Origin: Nitrospirota bacterium
Lineage (GTDB): Bacteria > Nitrospirota > Nitrospiria > SBBL01 > JAADHI01
NCBI GenBank assembly: GCA_029261195.1
Contig: JAJDBU010000054.1
Coordinates: 1 to 49,724 of the forward strand
Length of the DNA: 49,724 bases
Direction: 5' to 3'
Shown: positions 8,712 to 17,997 of the stretch, one piece after another
Numbering within the stretch: position 1 is the stretch's first letter
Layout of the letters: each line of letters opens with the position of its first letter
Translations under genes and position numbers: made by a program
Notes under the pieces: generated by a model
The model's database searches: none
The model's input: only the letters and a program-made list of their open reading frames with translations
What the model was told of the DNA's origin: nothing

Positions 8712-9899
8712 CTATTCCGTACGAATACTGGCGCCGTCTTCTATCGCGTCATTCGGATGGGTAATGACCCACTCCCCTTCGGAAAGTCCGGTAAGGATCT
8801 CTGTGCTGAGGCCGTTTTGATGGCCGATTTCAACTTTCTGTCGAATGGCTTTGTCTGCTTGAACAATAAAGACGGCAAAGCCGTCTTTATATCGAAAAAG
8901 GCTGTTGGTCGGAACTTGCAGGATGTCCTCCCCCTGCCAAAGCACAAAGCGGCTCTCCACACGAAAACCGTCTCCAAGCCGTTCCCAGAGTGGTTTGGGC
9001 GAGCGTATCTCTGAAAGCACCCGAACACGCTGCTCCTCGACACCAAGAGCGGAGGTCTTTGTGAAACCGGCGGGTTCTACAATACGGACACGACCCTCAA
9101 GAGGGGCATTGCCTCCCCATCGCTCAAAAAAGACCTTCATGCCTGGATTGATACGAATCGCATCTGCTGAAAGCACTTCGGTTTCAACCTCCAAGGCGCT
9201 TGGATCGCCGATTTCAATGAGGTTTTGACCCTCCTGAACCACGCCCTCACTTTGATGCATGATCTTCAGTATACGTCCATGCACAGGGGCTTTGATGGAG
9301 ACCAGGGCGGTTTTTCCTGGATTGTCTTCCGCCCCAGAATAGCGCAGAGTGGTTTTCGCCTCTTCCAACTTGAAGCGGGCTACCTCAACAGCAAACTTTG
9401 AGGATTTCAGAGAGGAACGGGCTCGTCGCGCCTTTGCTTCGGCTTCATCAAGGACTTCTTGGGGACTCAAACCTTCGGCTTGGAGCTTTTTAATGCGTTT
9501 CAGTGTCACCATTGCAAGGGTGGCATCTGCCTCACTGGCCCTGACACCCTCTTTCGCTGCACGGAGCGATGCCGACCCTGCGGCCACACGCGCTTCCGCC
9601 CCGGCCCGGCTGCGTGGATCAAGTACCCTGGAGCGTTGCGGCGCCAGTTTCAATAACACTTCGCCGCGTATCACGACATCACCGACATCAAGATTGATAC
9701 GATGGGCAAAACCGCTGACCGGAGCGGAAACGATAAATCGGTCGATCAGGCGTGTTTTTCCCTCTTCCACCACATTGACCTGTAGTGAAGCTCGCCCGAC
9801 CTGCACCATTTCCACAAAGACCGGTCTGGCTTGAAACGAGTAGGCCAGCACTGAAATGACAGCCAGGCCGAATAAAATCCACACAAAACGCTTCGCCAT
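8712..9899 (-). CDS. HlyD/RND-type periplasmic adaptor subunit
   Basis: A 395-residue membrane-fusion protein bridging an inner-membrane transporter and an outer-membrane channel. An N-terminal anchor (about residues 5-22) is followed by the first lipoyl half-motif (FIVSAPVSGFAHRINLDVGD). A long Ala/Glu/Arg-rich alpha-helical hairpin spans about residues 90-190. The second lipoyl half (VSIKAPVHGRILKIMHQSEG) and beta-barrel / membrane-proximal domains complete it. It resembles adaptors that pair with FtsX-type ABC permeases. The matching permease lies about 4.8 kb upstream on the same strand, separated by an unrelated-looking three-gene operon. It converges on kamA. Confidence 0.93.
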   Translation of the reverse strand: MAKRFVWILFGLAVISVLAYSFQARPVFVEMVQVGRASLQVNVVEEGKTRLIDRFIVSAPVSGFAHRINLDVGDVVIRGEVLLKLAPQRSRVLDPRSRAGAEARVAAGSASLRAAKEGVRASEADATLAMVTLKRIKKLQAEGLSPQEVLDEAEAKARRARSSLKSSKFAVEVARFKLEEAKTTLRYSGAEDNPGKTALVSIKAPVHGRILKIMHQSEGVVQEGQNLIEIGDPSALEVETEVLSADAIRINPGMKVFFERWGGNAPLEGRVRIVEPAGFTKTSALGVEEQRVRVLSEIRSPKPLWERLGDGFRVESRFVLWQGEDILQVPTNSLFRYKDGFAVFIVQADKAIRQKVEIGHQNGLSTEILTGLSEGEWVITHPNDAIEDGASIRTE

Positions 9900-10125
9900 A
9901 ACACCCTTCCAGCTTTAGTATTTACTTTGGACCGAACAGCTTTCTGTTAAGAGGGGGATGTTCCGGTAATACGCTGACCGATGGCGTTAAATCCCAGGCA
10001 CCTCACTCTGCTGATTGGGATGAGTGTACAACGATATCCCGCTCCTACTCCATTGTAACTATCTCTGGATTCTATTTTCGGAAGATTGGGTGCTGGTCTG
10101 ATGGTTATAGCTTTCCTATAAACTG

Positions 10126-11676
10126 CTAAAAATTAGCCGTCATAATGAGGCCTGTTACATTTCTCTGATATTCAAAAATAGGAATATTGGAATCATTTCG
10201 ATAATGGAGGTATTGCAATGCAAGATCGATATTTTTCCTCAGGGCTTTGGATGCCATCAAAATAACAACTTTACTGCTATCCTCTCTTTTGCCAGATGAA
10301 CGTTGGTTGATGTTGTCAAAATGCCGTAGCCTTATATACCCTTCAGCGGAGAGCACGATTGATTGTCGAACAGGGTAAACAAGACCGGCCTTGAATCGGA
10401 TACCATCGAAACTCCAGTCATCCTGGGTGGCGCTGGAACCCGCTTTCTCTTTCTCAAAAGCATATTCACTATAGAAAAACTGATTGTCTTGCAGAAAAGT
10501 GTAGTGGGTGAACCGGAGATCGTGTGTACTCACATCCCGATCATCGTTATTCAGGAAAAGAGGTGTGCTGTTCTTAAAGTTGCTGTCCCCAAAAACATAT
10601 TCTAACTCTGAATAATGCTTCTTTGAATGACGTATTTTGAGTTGAGAACCCAGGGCATTCCGAAATAAGAAGGTCTTTCCGCCTAGACTCGCAAATTCAA
10701 GGTCATACTTCAAAAAGACCTGTGTTTTCCGGCCTATTGAGCGGGTTCCACTCAGTGTAATATGGTGGTCCTGAATTTTGAAATCATTTAAATCATTTTC
10801 CTCATGGAAATTTTGAAAGAAGCTGTATGCAATATCTCCCAGCCATCTGTTTTTTGTTGGAAGCCGGTAATTAACACTTAAAAATACGAGCCCAACCAAG
10901 TCTGATTTTTTCTTGATTCCAGCCGCGCTCGCAGAGTTTCCTTCCGGTTCCAGGATGACATTGTCGTCATATTGAAGCCCAATTGATGTGTTGAGTCGCC
11001 ATGGCTTTTTATTTCCAGGTAGGGATTTGATCTGGTCGAGCAAGGCTTCTGAGGTTTGTCCTATGTCCCCATCCGGAGAAAGCGTGACAACGCTTTCAAA
11101 GGCATCACGGGCGGCATTGAAATCCCCCGACTTGTAATGGAAGACGCCCTCCTGAAAACGGGTTTCAACTTCGAGTTTTGGATTGAGCGCAACGGCCTTT
11201 TTTAATTTTTCAGCCCCTGCCTGTCTATTGCCGCGACGGCGCAGAATGATGCCCTGATAATAATAAACCCGGGCCCGAGTGGGATCGATTTGTTCAACCG
11301 TTTTGAAAGACTCCAATGCCTTGCTATCTTCTCCGATCTGGTAATAGAGAACCGCTAAATCAAAGTGTGCGGGGAGGAAGGTTCGGTCGATCATCAGGGC
11401 CTGTTTAAAACTTGTCTCCGCCATTTTTGTCCGATTGGCTCGGGCATGGCTGACACCGACATAATAATGCCCCTCAACACCATTCGGTTTATCTGCAAGA
11501 GATTCATAAAAAAAATCGAGGGCCCGGTCGATATTATTTTTCTTGAGTTCGGCGATTCCTTTTGACAGTTGCCGGTGATAGCTTTCGGCAGCCTTTGCAG
11601 TAGTCAAATTCGTTGCACAAAGGCTCAGAACAATAAAAAACATAAGTGTTTTGATCCTGCTGGTCTCCGGTTGCAT
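10126..11676 (-). CDS. TPR plus outer-membrane beta-barrel protein
   Basis: A 516-residue exported protein. A signal peptide ends at TTAKA (about residue 29). Five or more TPR-like helical repeats (about 30-215) include GHYYVGVSHARANRTKMAE and VYYYQGIILRRRGNRQAG. From about residue 225 (LNTSIGLQYDDNVILEP) the chain turns into alternating amphipathic strands rich in aromatic residues. It ends in a C-terminal Phe (TANF), as expected for a BAM-assembled barrel. TPR-then-barrel architecture resembles Slam-like or polysaccharide-export outer-membrane proteins, but I cannot assign one. The ATG has GGAG five bases upstream. It is the last gene of a CsgG/lipoprotein/barrel operon. Confidence 0.75.
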   Translation of the reverse strand: MQPETSRIKTLMFFIVLSLCATNLTTAKAAESYHRQLSKGIAELKKNNIDRALDFFYESLADKPNGVEGHYYVGVSHARANRTKMAETSFKQALMIDRTFLPAHFDLAVLYYQIGEDSKALESFKTVEQIDPTRARVYYYQGIILRRRGNRQAGAEKLKKAVALNPKLEVETRFQEGVFHYKSGDFNAARDAFESVVTLSPDGDIGQTSEALLDQIKSLPGNKKPWRLNTSIGLQYDDNVILEPEGNSASAAGIKKKSDLVGLVFLSVNYRLPTKNRWLGDIAYSFFQNFHEENDLNDFKIQDHHITLSGTRSIGRKTQVFLKYDLEFASLGGKTFLFRNALGSQLKIRHSKKHYSELEYVFGDSNFKNSTPLFLNNDDRDVSTHDLRFTHYTFLQDNQFFYSEYAFEKEKAGSSATQDDWSFDGIRFKAGLVYPVRQSIVLSAEGYIRLRHFDNINQRSSGKREDSSKVVILMASKALRKNIDLALQYLHYRNDSNIPIFEYQRNVTGLIMTANF

Positions 11677-11760
11677 TCAATCTCCTTTTTCCCCATTTTC
11701 ACAGTAGGCGAAATGACTTTTTGCCGCTTATTTATTACGGTTCCAGCAAAGTTGTACCGC

Positions 11761-13221
11761 TTAAGGGGCCGCCACTTGCCAGGTGGCCAGTGTATTGACC
11801 GTCACATTGAAACTTGTATCCACGATCAATTCAAAAACATTCCAGGTTTTATCCGTCGTCGTCTGTCCAGGCGGTGGTGTGAAAACACTATTCACGCCAT
11901 CCAGGCTTAGCTCAACCCGCGCTGGTGAACTGGTAATCGTGGATGTCCCGCTAAAATGATGAACTGAAAAAGTATAGGTTCCGGGTGTTTCAAATTTCAC
12001 CACAGTGATGATCTCCGGTCCAAATCCAGATGTATTGTCGACATCGAGACGCGCAAAAGGAGAGACAGTCAAACTTCCCTTCTGAGTAAACTCAATATGA
12101 TAATTATTCGGACCCACCAAATGGGCATCTAAATCTCTGGGGTTTGCGCCCCATGTCAGCTTCATTGATAGAGAAACCTCACCGACTGTGAAGGTGGCTT
12201 CACAGGACAATGCGGCTGTCATTGTGACCTGACCATCCTCACAATCAGGGTCTCCTTTCCAGCCGAAAAATTCCGAAAACGTTGAACCTGGATCTGGTGT
12301 GGCAATCAGTTTGACAAGTGAATTTTCAGTGTAGGCGGCGCTACAGGTTGCGCCACAGTTCATCCCGGAGGGCAGGGTGGTGATCCTTCCGCTGCCGGTT
12401 CCTGCTTTTGTAACGGTCAATGGGAAGGTTGCCGGGGAACGCGTGCTCACAGTGAGTGTCGCGGTTTTGAAGACAGTCGGATCCTCATTGCTGCTGGCTT
12501 TGATGACAACATGGATGTGAGGTTCTGCTTCCGGGATAAGGTTCGGAGCTGTGTAGCTTGCCCTTGTCGAGTCTGCTGGATTGGTGACGATACTGCCCGA
12601 ACGGGTGATGGCAGTGTTACCTGAATGAGAGGATACATTTTCAATCGTCCAGGTAAACGAAGGCGCAGTGAGCCCTCCAAGAAATGTCTCACTCAGTGAC
12701 AGAGAGAGGCTTGCACTATTTCCTTCCAATATATTGGATGGGTTTGCAAACAGTGAGATCAATTCTCCCAGGACAATGGTAATTTCTCCGCTTTGCTGAA
12801 AAACGGTTTTTTCCTGTCCTGCCAGGAGAACAGCACCATTACTGTCCAGTAGTTCAGCAATGATATTGACTTCCACCGCTCTTGGGATTTCTAAACTGAA
12901 AGGGATATCGTTTCCGGTCGAGGCTGCGGCTGTCACATTAATGATCTCGATACCATTGGCTTTGACAATACAGCGGACTCCTGCAATTGCGGTCGGGTCA
13001 ATCGCAAAGCTTTTCTGTTTTGCATCCTCTTCGAACAGAAGTCTGACGCCAACAGGAACGGTTCCTTGTGCTTTTGAGTCATTCGGGGGCTCTGTTCCCT
13101 GTCCACAGCCGGTAAGTATCGCCAGCAAACATACGAAGAAAGACCGGAACAGGGCTTGTGATTTGATAGATGAAAACGTCGATTTTTTTTCTTTTAAAAA
13201 TAATAGTTTGTATAAATTCAT
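11761..13221 (-). CDS. lipoprotein with bacterial-repeat and YfaP-like C-terminal domains
   Basis: A 486-residue predicted lipoprotein: lipobox LTGC with Cys39 and a Gly/Pro-rich linker. Ig-like beta domains follow (ISLFANPSNILEGNSASLSL, SFTWTIENVSSHSG). A cysteine-bearing InlB/bacterial-repeat module comes next (KAGTGSGRITTLPSGMNCG; FFGWKGDPDCEDG). A final YfaP/DUF2135-like beta domain has the hallmark LTWGANPRDLDAHLVGPNNY and TYTFSVHHFSG. The start is placed at ATG 13221, because an upstream in-frame ATG (13233) overlaps the GGAGG ribosome site serving 13221. The start codon of the upstream alternative nearly abuts the CsgG-like gene's stop, so translation is probably coupled. It likely sits on the envelope surface or in the periplasm; its ligand is unknown. 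Confidence 0.78.
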   Translation of the reverse strand: MNLYKLLFLKEKKSTFSSIKSQALFRSFFVCLLAILTGCGQGTEPPNDSKAQGTVPVGVRLLFEEDAKQKSFAIDPTAIAGVRCIVKANGIEIINVTAAASTGNDIPFSLEIPRAVEVNIIAELLDSNGAVLLAGQEKTVFQQSGEITIVLGELISLFANPSNILEGNSASLSLSLSETFLGGLTAPSFTWTIENVSSHSGNTAITRSGSIVTNPADSTRASYTAPNLIPEAEPHIHVVIKASSNEDPTVFKTATLTVSTRSPATFPLTVTKAGTGSGRITTLPSGMNCGATCSAAYTENSLVKLIATPDPGSTFSEFFGWKGDPDCEDGQVTMTAALSCEATFTVGEVSLSMKLTWGANPRDLDAHLVGPNNYHIEFTQKGSLTVSPFARLDVDNTSGFGPEIITVVKFETPGTYTFSVHHFSGTSTITSSPARVELSLDGVNSVFTPPPGQTTTDKTWNVFELIVDTSFNVTVNTLATWQVAAP

Positions 13222-13234
13222 GTCATCCTCCATT

Positions 13235-14461
13235 TCAGGGAATATGAATCACAAAATCAATCAGCACGGGTAAGGTCCCTGTCACCACGGGTTCTGTAAT
13301 GATGTTCTCCTGGATAAATGTCAGGCTATTCATCTGAAAAGGGGATACGGTGACAGTGGCAATTGTGGGTAAGGCCCTATCGCCGGAAGCACTGGCGCTT
13401 TCCGCGTTTGACAGAAGGCCTTCCAGATCAAGCGGAACAAGGGGCATCTCAAGAAGTCCTTTTCTGGCTAATGTAAACTCAGGGTCTTCTTCGATGGCTA
13501 AGAAAAAGTTCTGAGAGGCTTTGCGAAATTCTCTCTGATCAAAAAAATCGAGCCCTTCTGAATACAGGCGAAATGCTTTCAGGTTCCTGGTGTGGATTTT
13601 TTCAACGGCTTGCCTTGTTTCGCTGTCAAGGCTTTCGGGGCAATGTCCGATACCGCAGAGAATTTTAAAGACGATTTCTTTTTCCAGTTGAAAAAACGTA
13701 CTGGACTGACCGCTTGCTGTCGGTGAAGCAATAATGTTTCCTTGTTCGGTCTGGATAATGGAAGCGTCGAGCTGTATTTTATTTTCATCCAGATCCATGT
13801 AGCTGCCGGTTGTGACTTTAGCCGCACCCACGAGTTTTCCGAGACGAGGCCCGCTTTTTTTGTCAAAAAGCGGGGTCTTTGCAAGGCTTAACTCATCCAG
13901 AATAGCCTGGATTTGAACCCGCTCGACGACGGTAATGCTTTTGACCTGTGAAAGGTCCGTGATAATGAATTCAACCATCCCTTTTGCGTACACCTCATTT
14001 TCAGGCAAGCCGAGATTTTGAAAGGGATAGACGGCAATGGCATTCGGATTGACTACAGCGGATATCCTCTTTTCTTGCGCAATACGATTTTGTGCATTAA
14101 TTTTCGCCTCATCCTGAATCAGCAGGGTGAGGTATTTTGAAATTTCCCGTTTCTGGTCACTTTCGCTTTCAAGTTGAAGGTAGTTCTGCCATGCCTTTAT
14201 GGTTCCTTGTCTGTTTTTCTCACGAAGGTAACAGAGGCCGAGATAGAGCGCTTGTGAGGCATTCGGGGTCTTTAATGTACTTGTTGACGAAGAGATGATT
14301 TCATCGCAGCGTCTCGACTCGTAAAGGCGTTTTATGTCCACCTCGACTTCCTGAGCCCTGGCGCTATGGCTTGTGAAGGGAAGGAATAGAAACAAGAGTA
14401 AAGTCCATCCAAACAGAAAGAAAATTTTTTCATCCGGTTTCAATATTTTGCAGGGGATCAT
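13235..14461 (-). CDS. CsgG-like exported protein with TPR segments
   Basis: A 408-residue secreted protein. A hydrophobic signal (FLFGWTLLLFLFLPFTSHSARAQ is split here as FLFGWTLLLFLF then PFTSHSARAQ) is followed by a TPR-like region (YLGLCYLREKNRQG). A CsgG/FlgO-like core spans about residues 140-275: AIAVYPFQNLG, MVEFIITDLSQVKSITVVER, and LGKLVGAAKVTTGSYMDL. A second TPR segment is near residue 310 (YSEGLDFFDQREFRKASQNF). Unlike curli CsgG it shows no obvious lipobox, so it may be periplasmic and not pore-forming. GGAG lies upstream of the ATG. It heads an operon with the YfaP-like lipoprotein (gap of a few bases) and the TPR-barrel protein. Confidence 0.75.
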   Translation of the reverse strand: MIPCKILKPDEKIFFLFGWTLLLFLFLPFTSHSARAQEVEVDIKRLYESRRCDEIISSSTSTLKTPNASQALYLGLCYLREKNRQGTIKAWQNYLQLESESDQKREISKYLTLLIQDEAKINAQNRIAQEKRISAVVNPNAIAVYPFQNLGLPENEVYAKGMVEFIITDLSQVKSITVVERVQIQAILDELSLAKTPLFDKKSGPRLGKLVGAAKVTTGSYMDLDENKIQLDASIIQTEQGNIIASPTASGQSSTFFQLEKEIVFKILCGIGHCPESLDSETRQAVEKIHTRNLKAFRLYSEGLDFFDQREFRKASQNFFLAIEEDPEFTLARKGLLEMPLVPLDLEGLLSNAESASASGDRALPTIATVTVSPFQMNSLTFIQENIITEPVVTGTLPVLIDFVIHIP

Positions 14462-14667
14462 TGCTTGTTCTCCATGAATTGAGTCATAAAAAATATTGGT
14501 TTAGATGCATCGGAGTCTGTGTGCTAGGAGAGTAAAACGTGCATGATAGGTTTTTTATCTTGATAAATCAATGACTCACGGGAGAAATCATGAATTATTG
14601 CAAGTGGAGTATTCCGTCTGTCGCAATATCCTAAATGGAAGTGACTTATTTGAACTGACAAGCAATT

Positions 14668-17031
14668 TCATTCCTTCGTTTTTAATACGGCGACAAGGTC
14701 TAAGTGATCGAGATTCCGGCGGACGATCAGCCCGGACACGAGCGCTGAAATCAGCACCACCGTTGCGGCGAAACCGTAGGTGGAAGGCTCCAGAATGAGC
14801 GGGACTCTGTATAGATCGGTTTGAAGGTTGTCGGAGATGTAGGCACAAAAACCACGCCCGATCAGGAAGCCTAAGGGAATGGCCGCAAAAGTCAGTAAGC
14901 CCAGCTCGCCCAACATGATGTAAGAGATCTCTCCCCGCGTCAGGCCAAGCACCCGCAGGCTGGCAAGTTCCCGACTGCGCTCGGAAAGCATGATGCGTGC
15001 GCTGTTATACACCACGCCAAAGGCGATGGTACTCGCCAGTAATGTGTTGATAAAAGTAAAAATAAGCAGGGTTTCCCCCATGGTGTCATTAAAGCTTTGA
15101 ATGGCGCTTTCTCGGATAATCGTGCCTACAATCTTGGGGCTGGCCTTCAAGGCATCATAAACCGCTGATTGCCGGGCCTTGTCAATGGATAAGTAGGCCC
15201 CCGAAATGGCATCGCCTTCTTGCAAGAGACGATTCAAGGCCGTAAGTTCCATATAGGCCGATACGCCCATGTATTGCTTAACAAAGCCCGTAACAACGAC
15301 TTCCCGGCGCACCCGATTCCCCGTAAGCACTTCAACACCCAGTCGGTCTCCAATTTGAAGGCCCAGAATCTTTCCGAGATGTGCGGTCAGGAGCATGCCG
15401 GAGGCAGGGAGCCGGATGGTCTCAAATTCGGTATTCAGCAGGCGCTGGAGGTCTCCACCCGATTGGCTTCCCCGGATCGCCGTCAGGTAAGAACGATGTT
15501 CAAAGTGCAGCCGAACCGGAACGGCGCGGAAGGGCTCGGCATAGTTGACGCCTGCGATATTTTCCAGGGCATTCATCGCGCTTTGTGATGTCGATTCGGC
15601 AAAGGAGATGGCGATGTCTTCCCGTTGAGAGCGACCAAACTGTACTTCGACCATGAAATCGATGGCATCCTCTTGAAAAGAACCCACCATCATAATGGCG
15701 CAGGCCAGGGCAATGCCGATGACGGACAAGAGGGACTTGACCGGACGTCTCTCGATATGGCGGGCAATCATCCGGCTGGGCTGTCCGAGCCAGCGTTTCA
15801 TGCCAATGCGTTCAAGCAGGGTCTCCCGGTAGATCGTTGGCGGTTCCGGACGCATGGCCTCTGCGGGTGGCAGCAGGGCGGCCTTGCGAACGGCAAAGAA
15901 AGTGCCCAGGAGGGCCGAGCCGATTGCAACTAGAATTGCATTAAGTACCATCGTCGGGCGCAAGGTAAATTCAAGAAAAGGAAAACGGTAAAATTCCATG
16001 TACATGCCACCGAGTAAGTGTCCGAGCTGAATGCCGCCGAAGAATCCGATGATGACCCCGATGAGCACAATCAGGATCACGAATTTTGTGTAATGCAGTC
16101 CGATGTCACGATGGGTATAACCGAAGGCCTTTAAAATGGCGATCTGTTCCCGCTGGGTGCCGACAATACGGCTGACGACGACATTTAACAGAAAGGCGGC
16201 CACACCCAGAAAGATAATGGGGAAAATGATCGCCATTTTTTCCAGTTGCCGAAATTCTTCATTGAGAAGACGATGCGAAAGCTGGCTTTTCCGGCCATAG
16301 GCCCCTAGTCCGCCGTAAGGCCTCAGTAGGGTATCCAGGCGATCAATGACTTCTTTGAGTTGTGCGTTTTCCGTCAGTGTTAAGGAAAGATGGTTGAAGG
16401 CACCCACCATGTCGGTTGCGGCGCTTAAGACATCCCGTTCCATCCAGAGTACAGCGTAACGCTCGAAATCGGGGAAGAAGGCGCCGGGAGCAATCTGGTA
16501 AATGTATGCAGGGGAAAGTGCGATGCCGACGATGTGCAAGCGCTTCCGACGTCCGTTGACGACGACAATGAGACGATCACCGGGTTTAAAAGCGTGGGCC
16601 TCTGCAAAGGCTTCACTGACCACCACTTCGTCGGCCCTTCCCGGTATCGTGAAGCGCCCGGCCCGAAGATAGAGCGTGTTCAGGCCACTGCCTGCCTGAG
16701 CTGAACTGGAAACCAGGCTGCCCGTCACGGGATCGGAAAAGTGCTCCAGTTCTATTTTGACCTCTGCAATGACGGCAGTGGAAATACGATCCACACCGGA
16801 AATTTCTCTAATGCGTTTTTTTAAGGATTCCGGGGCACGCTTCAGGGAGACGAAAGCCTCTGCAAATCGGTAGTCCTGATAAAAAGTCGCCCGAGTGACT
16901 TGCAGCGAATCGAGGGTGCTTCGGGACATGATAAAAGTAGAGATTCCGCCCGCAATGACCAGCGCAATGGCTAAGGCCTGTCCCTTCATCGCCCAGAGGT
17001 CACGCCACAATTTCAGGTCGATGGATTTCAT
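14668..17031 (-). CDS. ABC transporter permease, double FtsX-domain type
   Basis: A 787-residue inner-membrane permease. An N-terminal membrane segment (ALAIALVIAGGISTFIM) is followed by a MacB-like periplasmic domain (about 45-260). The first FtsX bundle covers about 265-395 (IIFLGVAAFLLNVVVSRIVG), then a second membrane segment and periplasmic domain. The second FtsX bundle covers about 655-780 (LIFTFINTLLASTIAFGVVY). Such permeases need a separate ATPase and often an HlyD adaptor, and export lipids, peptides or drugs. The ATPase is missing immediately upstream, where a palindromic repeat begins 41 bp before the ATG, and no clear ribosome site is visible. The HlyD gene downstream and the ATPase at 261-950 are candidate partners. 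Confidence 0.92.
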   Translation of the reverse strand: MKSIDLKLWRDLWAMKGQALAIALVIAGGISTFIMSRSTLDSLQVTRATFYQDYRFAEAFVSLKRAPESLKKRIREISGVDRISTAVIAEVKIELEHFSDPVTGSLVSSSAQAGSGLNTLYLRAGRFTIPGRADEVVVSEAFAEAHAFKPGDRLIVVVNGRRKRLHIVGIALSPAYIYQIAPGAFFPDFERYAVLWMERDVLSAATDMVGAFNHLSLTLTENAQLKEVIDRLDTLLRPYGGLGAYGRKSQLSHRLLNEEFRQLEKMAIIFPIIFLGVAAFLLNVVVSRIVGTQREQIAILKAFGYTHRDIGLHYTKFVILIVLIGVIIGFFGGIQLGHLLGGMYMEFYRFPFLEFTLRPTMVLNAILVAIGSALLGTFFAVRKAALLPPAEAMRPEPPTIYRETLLERIGMKRWLGQPSRMIARHIERRPVKSLLSVIGIALACAIMMVGSFQEDAIDFMVEVQFGRSQREDIAISFAESTSQSAMNALENIAGVNYAEPFRAVPVRLHFEHRSYLTAIRGSQSGGDLQRLLNTEFETIRLPASGMLLTAHLGKILGLQIGDRLGVEVLTGNRVRREVVVTGFVKQYMGVSAYMELTALNRLLQEGDAISGAYLSIDKARQSAVYDALKASPKIVGTIIRESAIQSFNDTMGETLLIFTFINTLLASTIAFGVVYNSARIMLSERSRELASLRVLGLTRGEISYIMLGELGLLTFAAIPLGFLIGRGFCAYISDNLQTDLYRVPLILEPSTYGFAATVVLISALVSGLIVRRNLDHLDLVAVLKTKE

Positions 17032-17071
17032 AAAGGCAGCGATCCAGTATATGAACGTCTACCACTCTTAT

Positions 17072-17150
17072 CGTCATTCCCGCATGCTCCCGGCGGGAAT
17101 CCAGTGGATGAATGATATGGATTCCGGCTCAAATAATTACCGGAATGACG
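17072..17150. repeat. palindromic intergenic repeat element
   Basis: The outer arms CGTCATTCCCG (17072-17082) and CCGGAATGACG (17140-17150) form an inverted repeat of about 11 bp with one mismatch. Inside, GGAATCCA pairs with TGGATTCC and CCCG with CGGG, giving a nested fold. The arm sequences resemble the widespread CGTCATTCCCGC-type intergenic palindromes (REP/MITE-like) of many bacterial genomes. It lies between the permease start and the universal stress gene's end, both minus strand. Only one copy is visible in this window. Confidence 0.65.
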
Positions 17151-17179
17151 TCGAGACGGGGTAGGCGGTCGGTCAGCCC

Positions 17180-17653
17180 CTATGTTCTATCGTGTGTGGG
17201 AACCACAAGAACAGGGCAGGTAGAGCGATGCAGAATGCTTTCACTGACGCTCCCGATCAGCATTTTGTAGATGGCGCCATGCCCATGAGACCCGACAACA
17301 ATCATATCAATTGCAAGCTTGTCCGCTTCATGCAGAATGATTTCGGTGGGTGAACCTTCAACTACCCGCGCGGTGACCTCGACTTTGCCATTATTTAGTT
17401 TTTTTGCTTCTTTCAGCAAGAGCGTGTGTTCATCATGGATTTTTTTTGCAATCTGGTCACGGGCATAGTCTGTGTCCAGACGATCATCGGATTCCTCATT
17501 CCTGAGGCTGCCTTTGTACTCGACCATACCCGAACTGGGTTCCGTTACATGGAATAACCATATTTTCGCAGATGAGCCGGAGGTCAAAGTTTCGACGACG
17601 CGTAAAATCTGCTGAGATGCCGGTGATAGATCAAGCGCAACCAATATATTCAT
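17180..17653 (-). CDS. universal stress protein (UspA family)
   Basis: A single-domain Usp of about 157 residues. It starts with NILVALDLSP, has DMIVVGSHGHGAIYKMLIGS at about 125-145 (the GxxGxG...G(S/T) nucleotide-binding loop) and ends CPVLVVPTHD. The ATP-binding loop suggests the nucleotide-binding subclass. The start is set at ATG 17653, which has GGAG six bases upstream; the ATG at 17659 touches the ribosome site and is less likely. These proteins act in the cytosol in stress survival; a specific trigger cannot be read from the context. Divergent from the Bax-inhibitor-1 gene. Confidence 0.94.
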   Translation of the reverse strand: MNILVALDLSPASQQILRVVETLTSGSSAKIWLFHVTEPSSGMVEYKGSLRNEESDDRLDTDYARDQIAKKIHDEHTLLLKEAKKLNNGKVEVTARVVEGSPTEIILHEADKLAIDMIVVGSHGHGAIYKMLIGSVSESILHRSTCPVLVVPTHDRT

Positions 17654-17997
17654 TCTCATCTCCTTTTAGTTTGTAGAACACTGTTCTCCTCATCTCCGGA
17701 TATTCAGACATCCTCTGAGAGGGTGATGACAAGCTCCCCACAGGTTTTGTATCCAATTGAATCATAACCAAAGTGAATTGCACAAGGAAAATGAGAGGAC
17801 GAAAAATACAGGGAGATTCTTCCGCTTCACTCTGAAATAGAGACCGGACCTAAGATGACGTGATACAATAAGCCCTAAAATTTTTCGCGCAGCGCGATCA
17901 AAAAAATGCGGTCGCGATACGTGAAACTTCGGCCTTTTAGAGACCAAAGATAGAATGAAAGAGCTACGGCAGATCATCAATTTAAAAGGAGTAGGAC
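17654..17997. other. divergent intergenic region with short perfect palindrome
   Basis: No gene is visible in these 344 bases. They separate the minus-strand usp gene from the plus-strand Bax-inhibitor-1 gene and must hold promoters for both. A perfect palindrome TCGCGCAGCGCGA (17885-17897) is bracketed by TTTTT on the left and AAAAAAA on the right. It could be a protein-binding site or the core of a small hairpin. AAAAGGAG upstream of 17998 is the ribosome site for the next gene. Confidence 0.5.

Noticed and set aside
8712-9899. HlyD adaptor assigned to an RND pump (acrA-like)
   Set aside because: No RND transporter gene is in the window; the adaptor more closely resembles those paired with FtsX-type ABC permeases.
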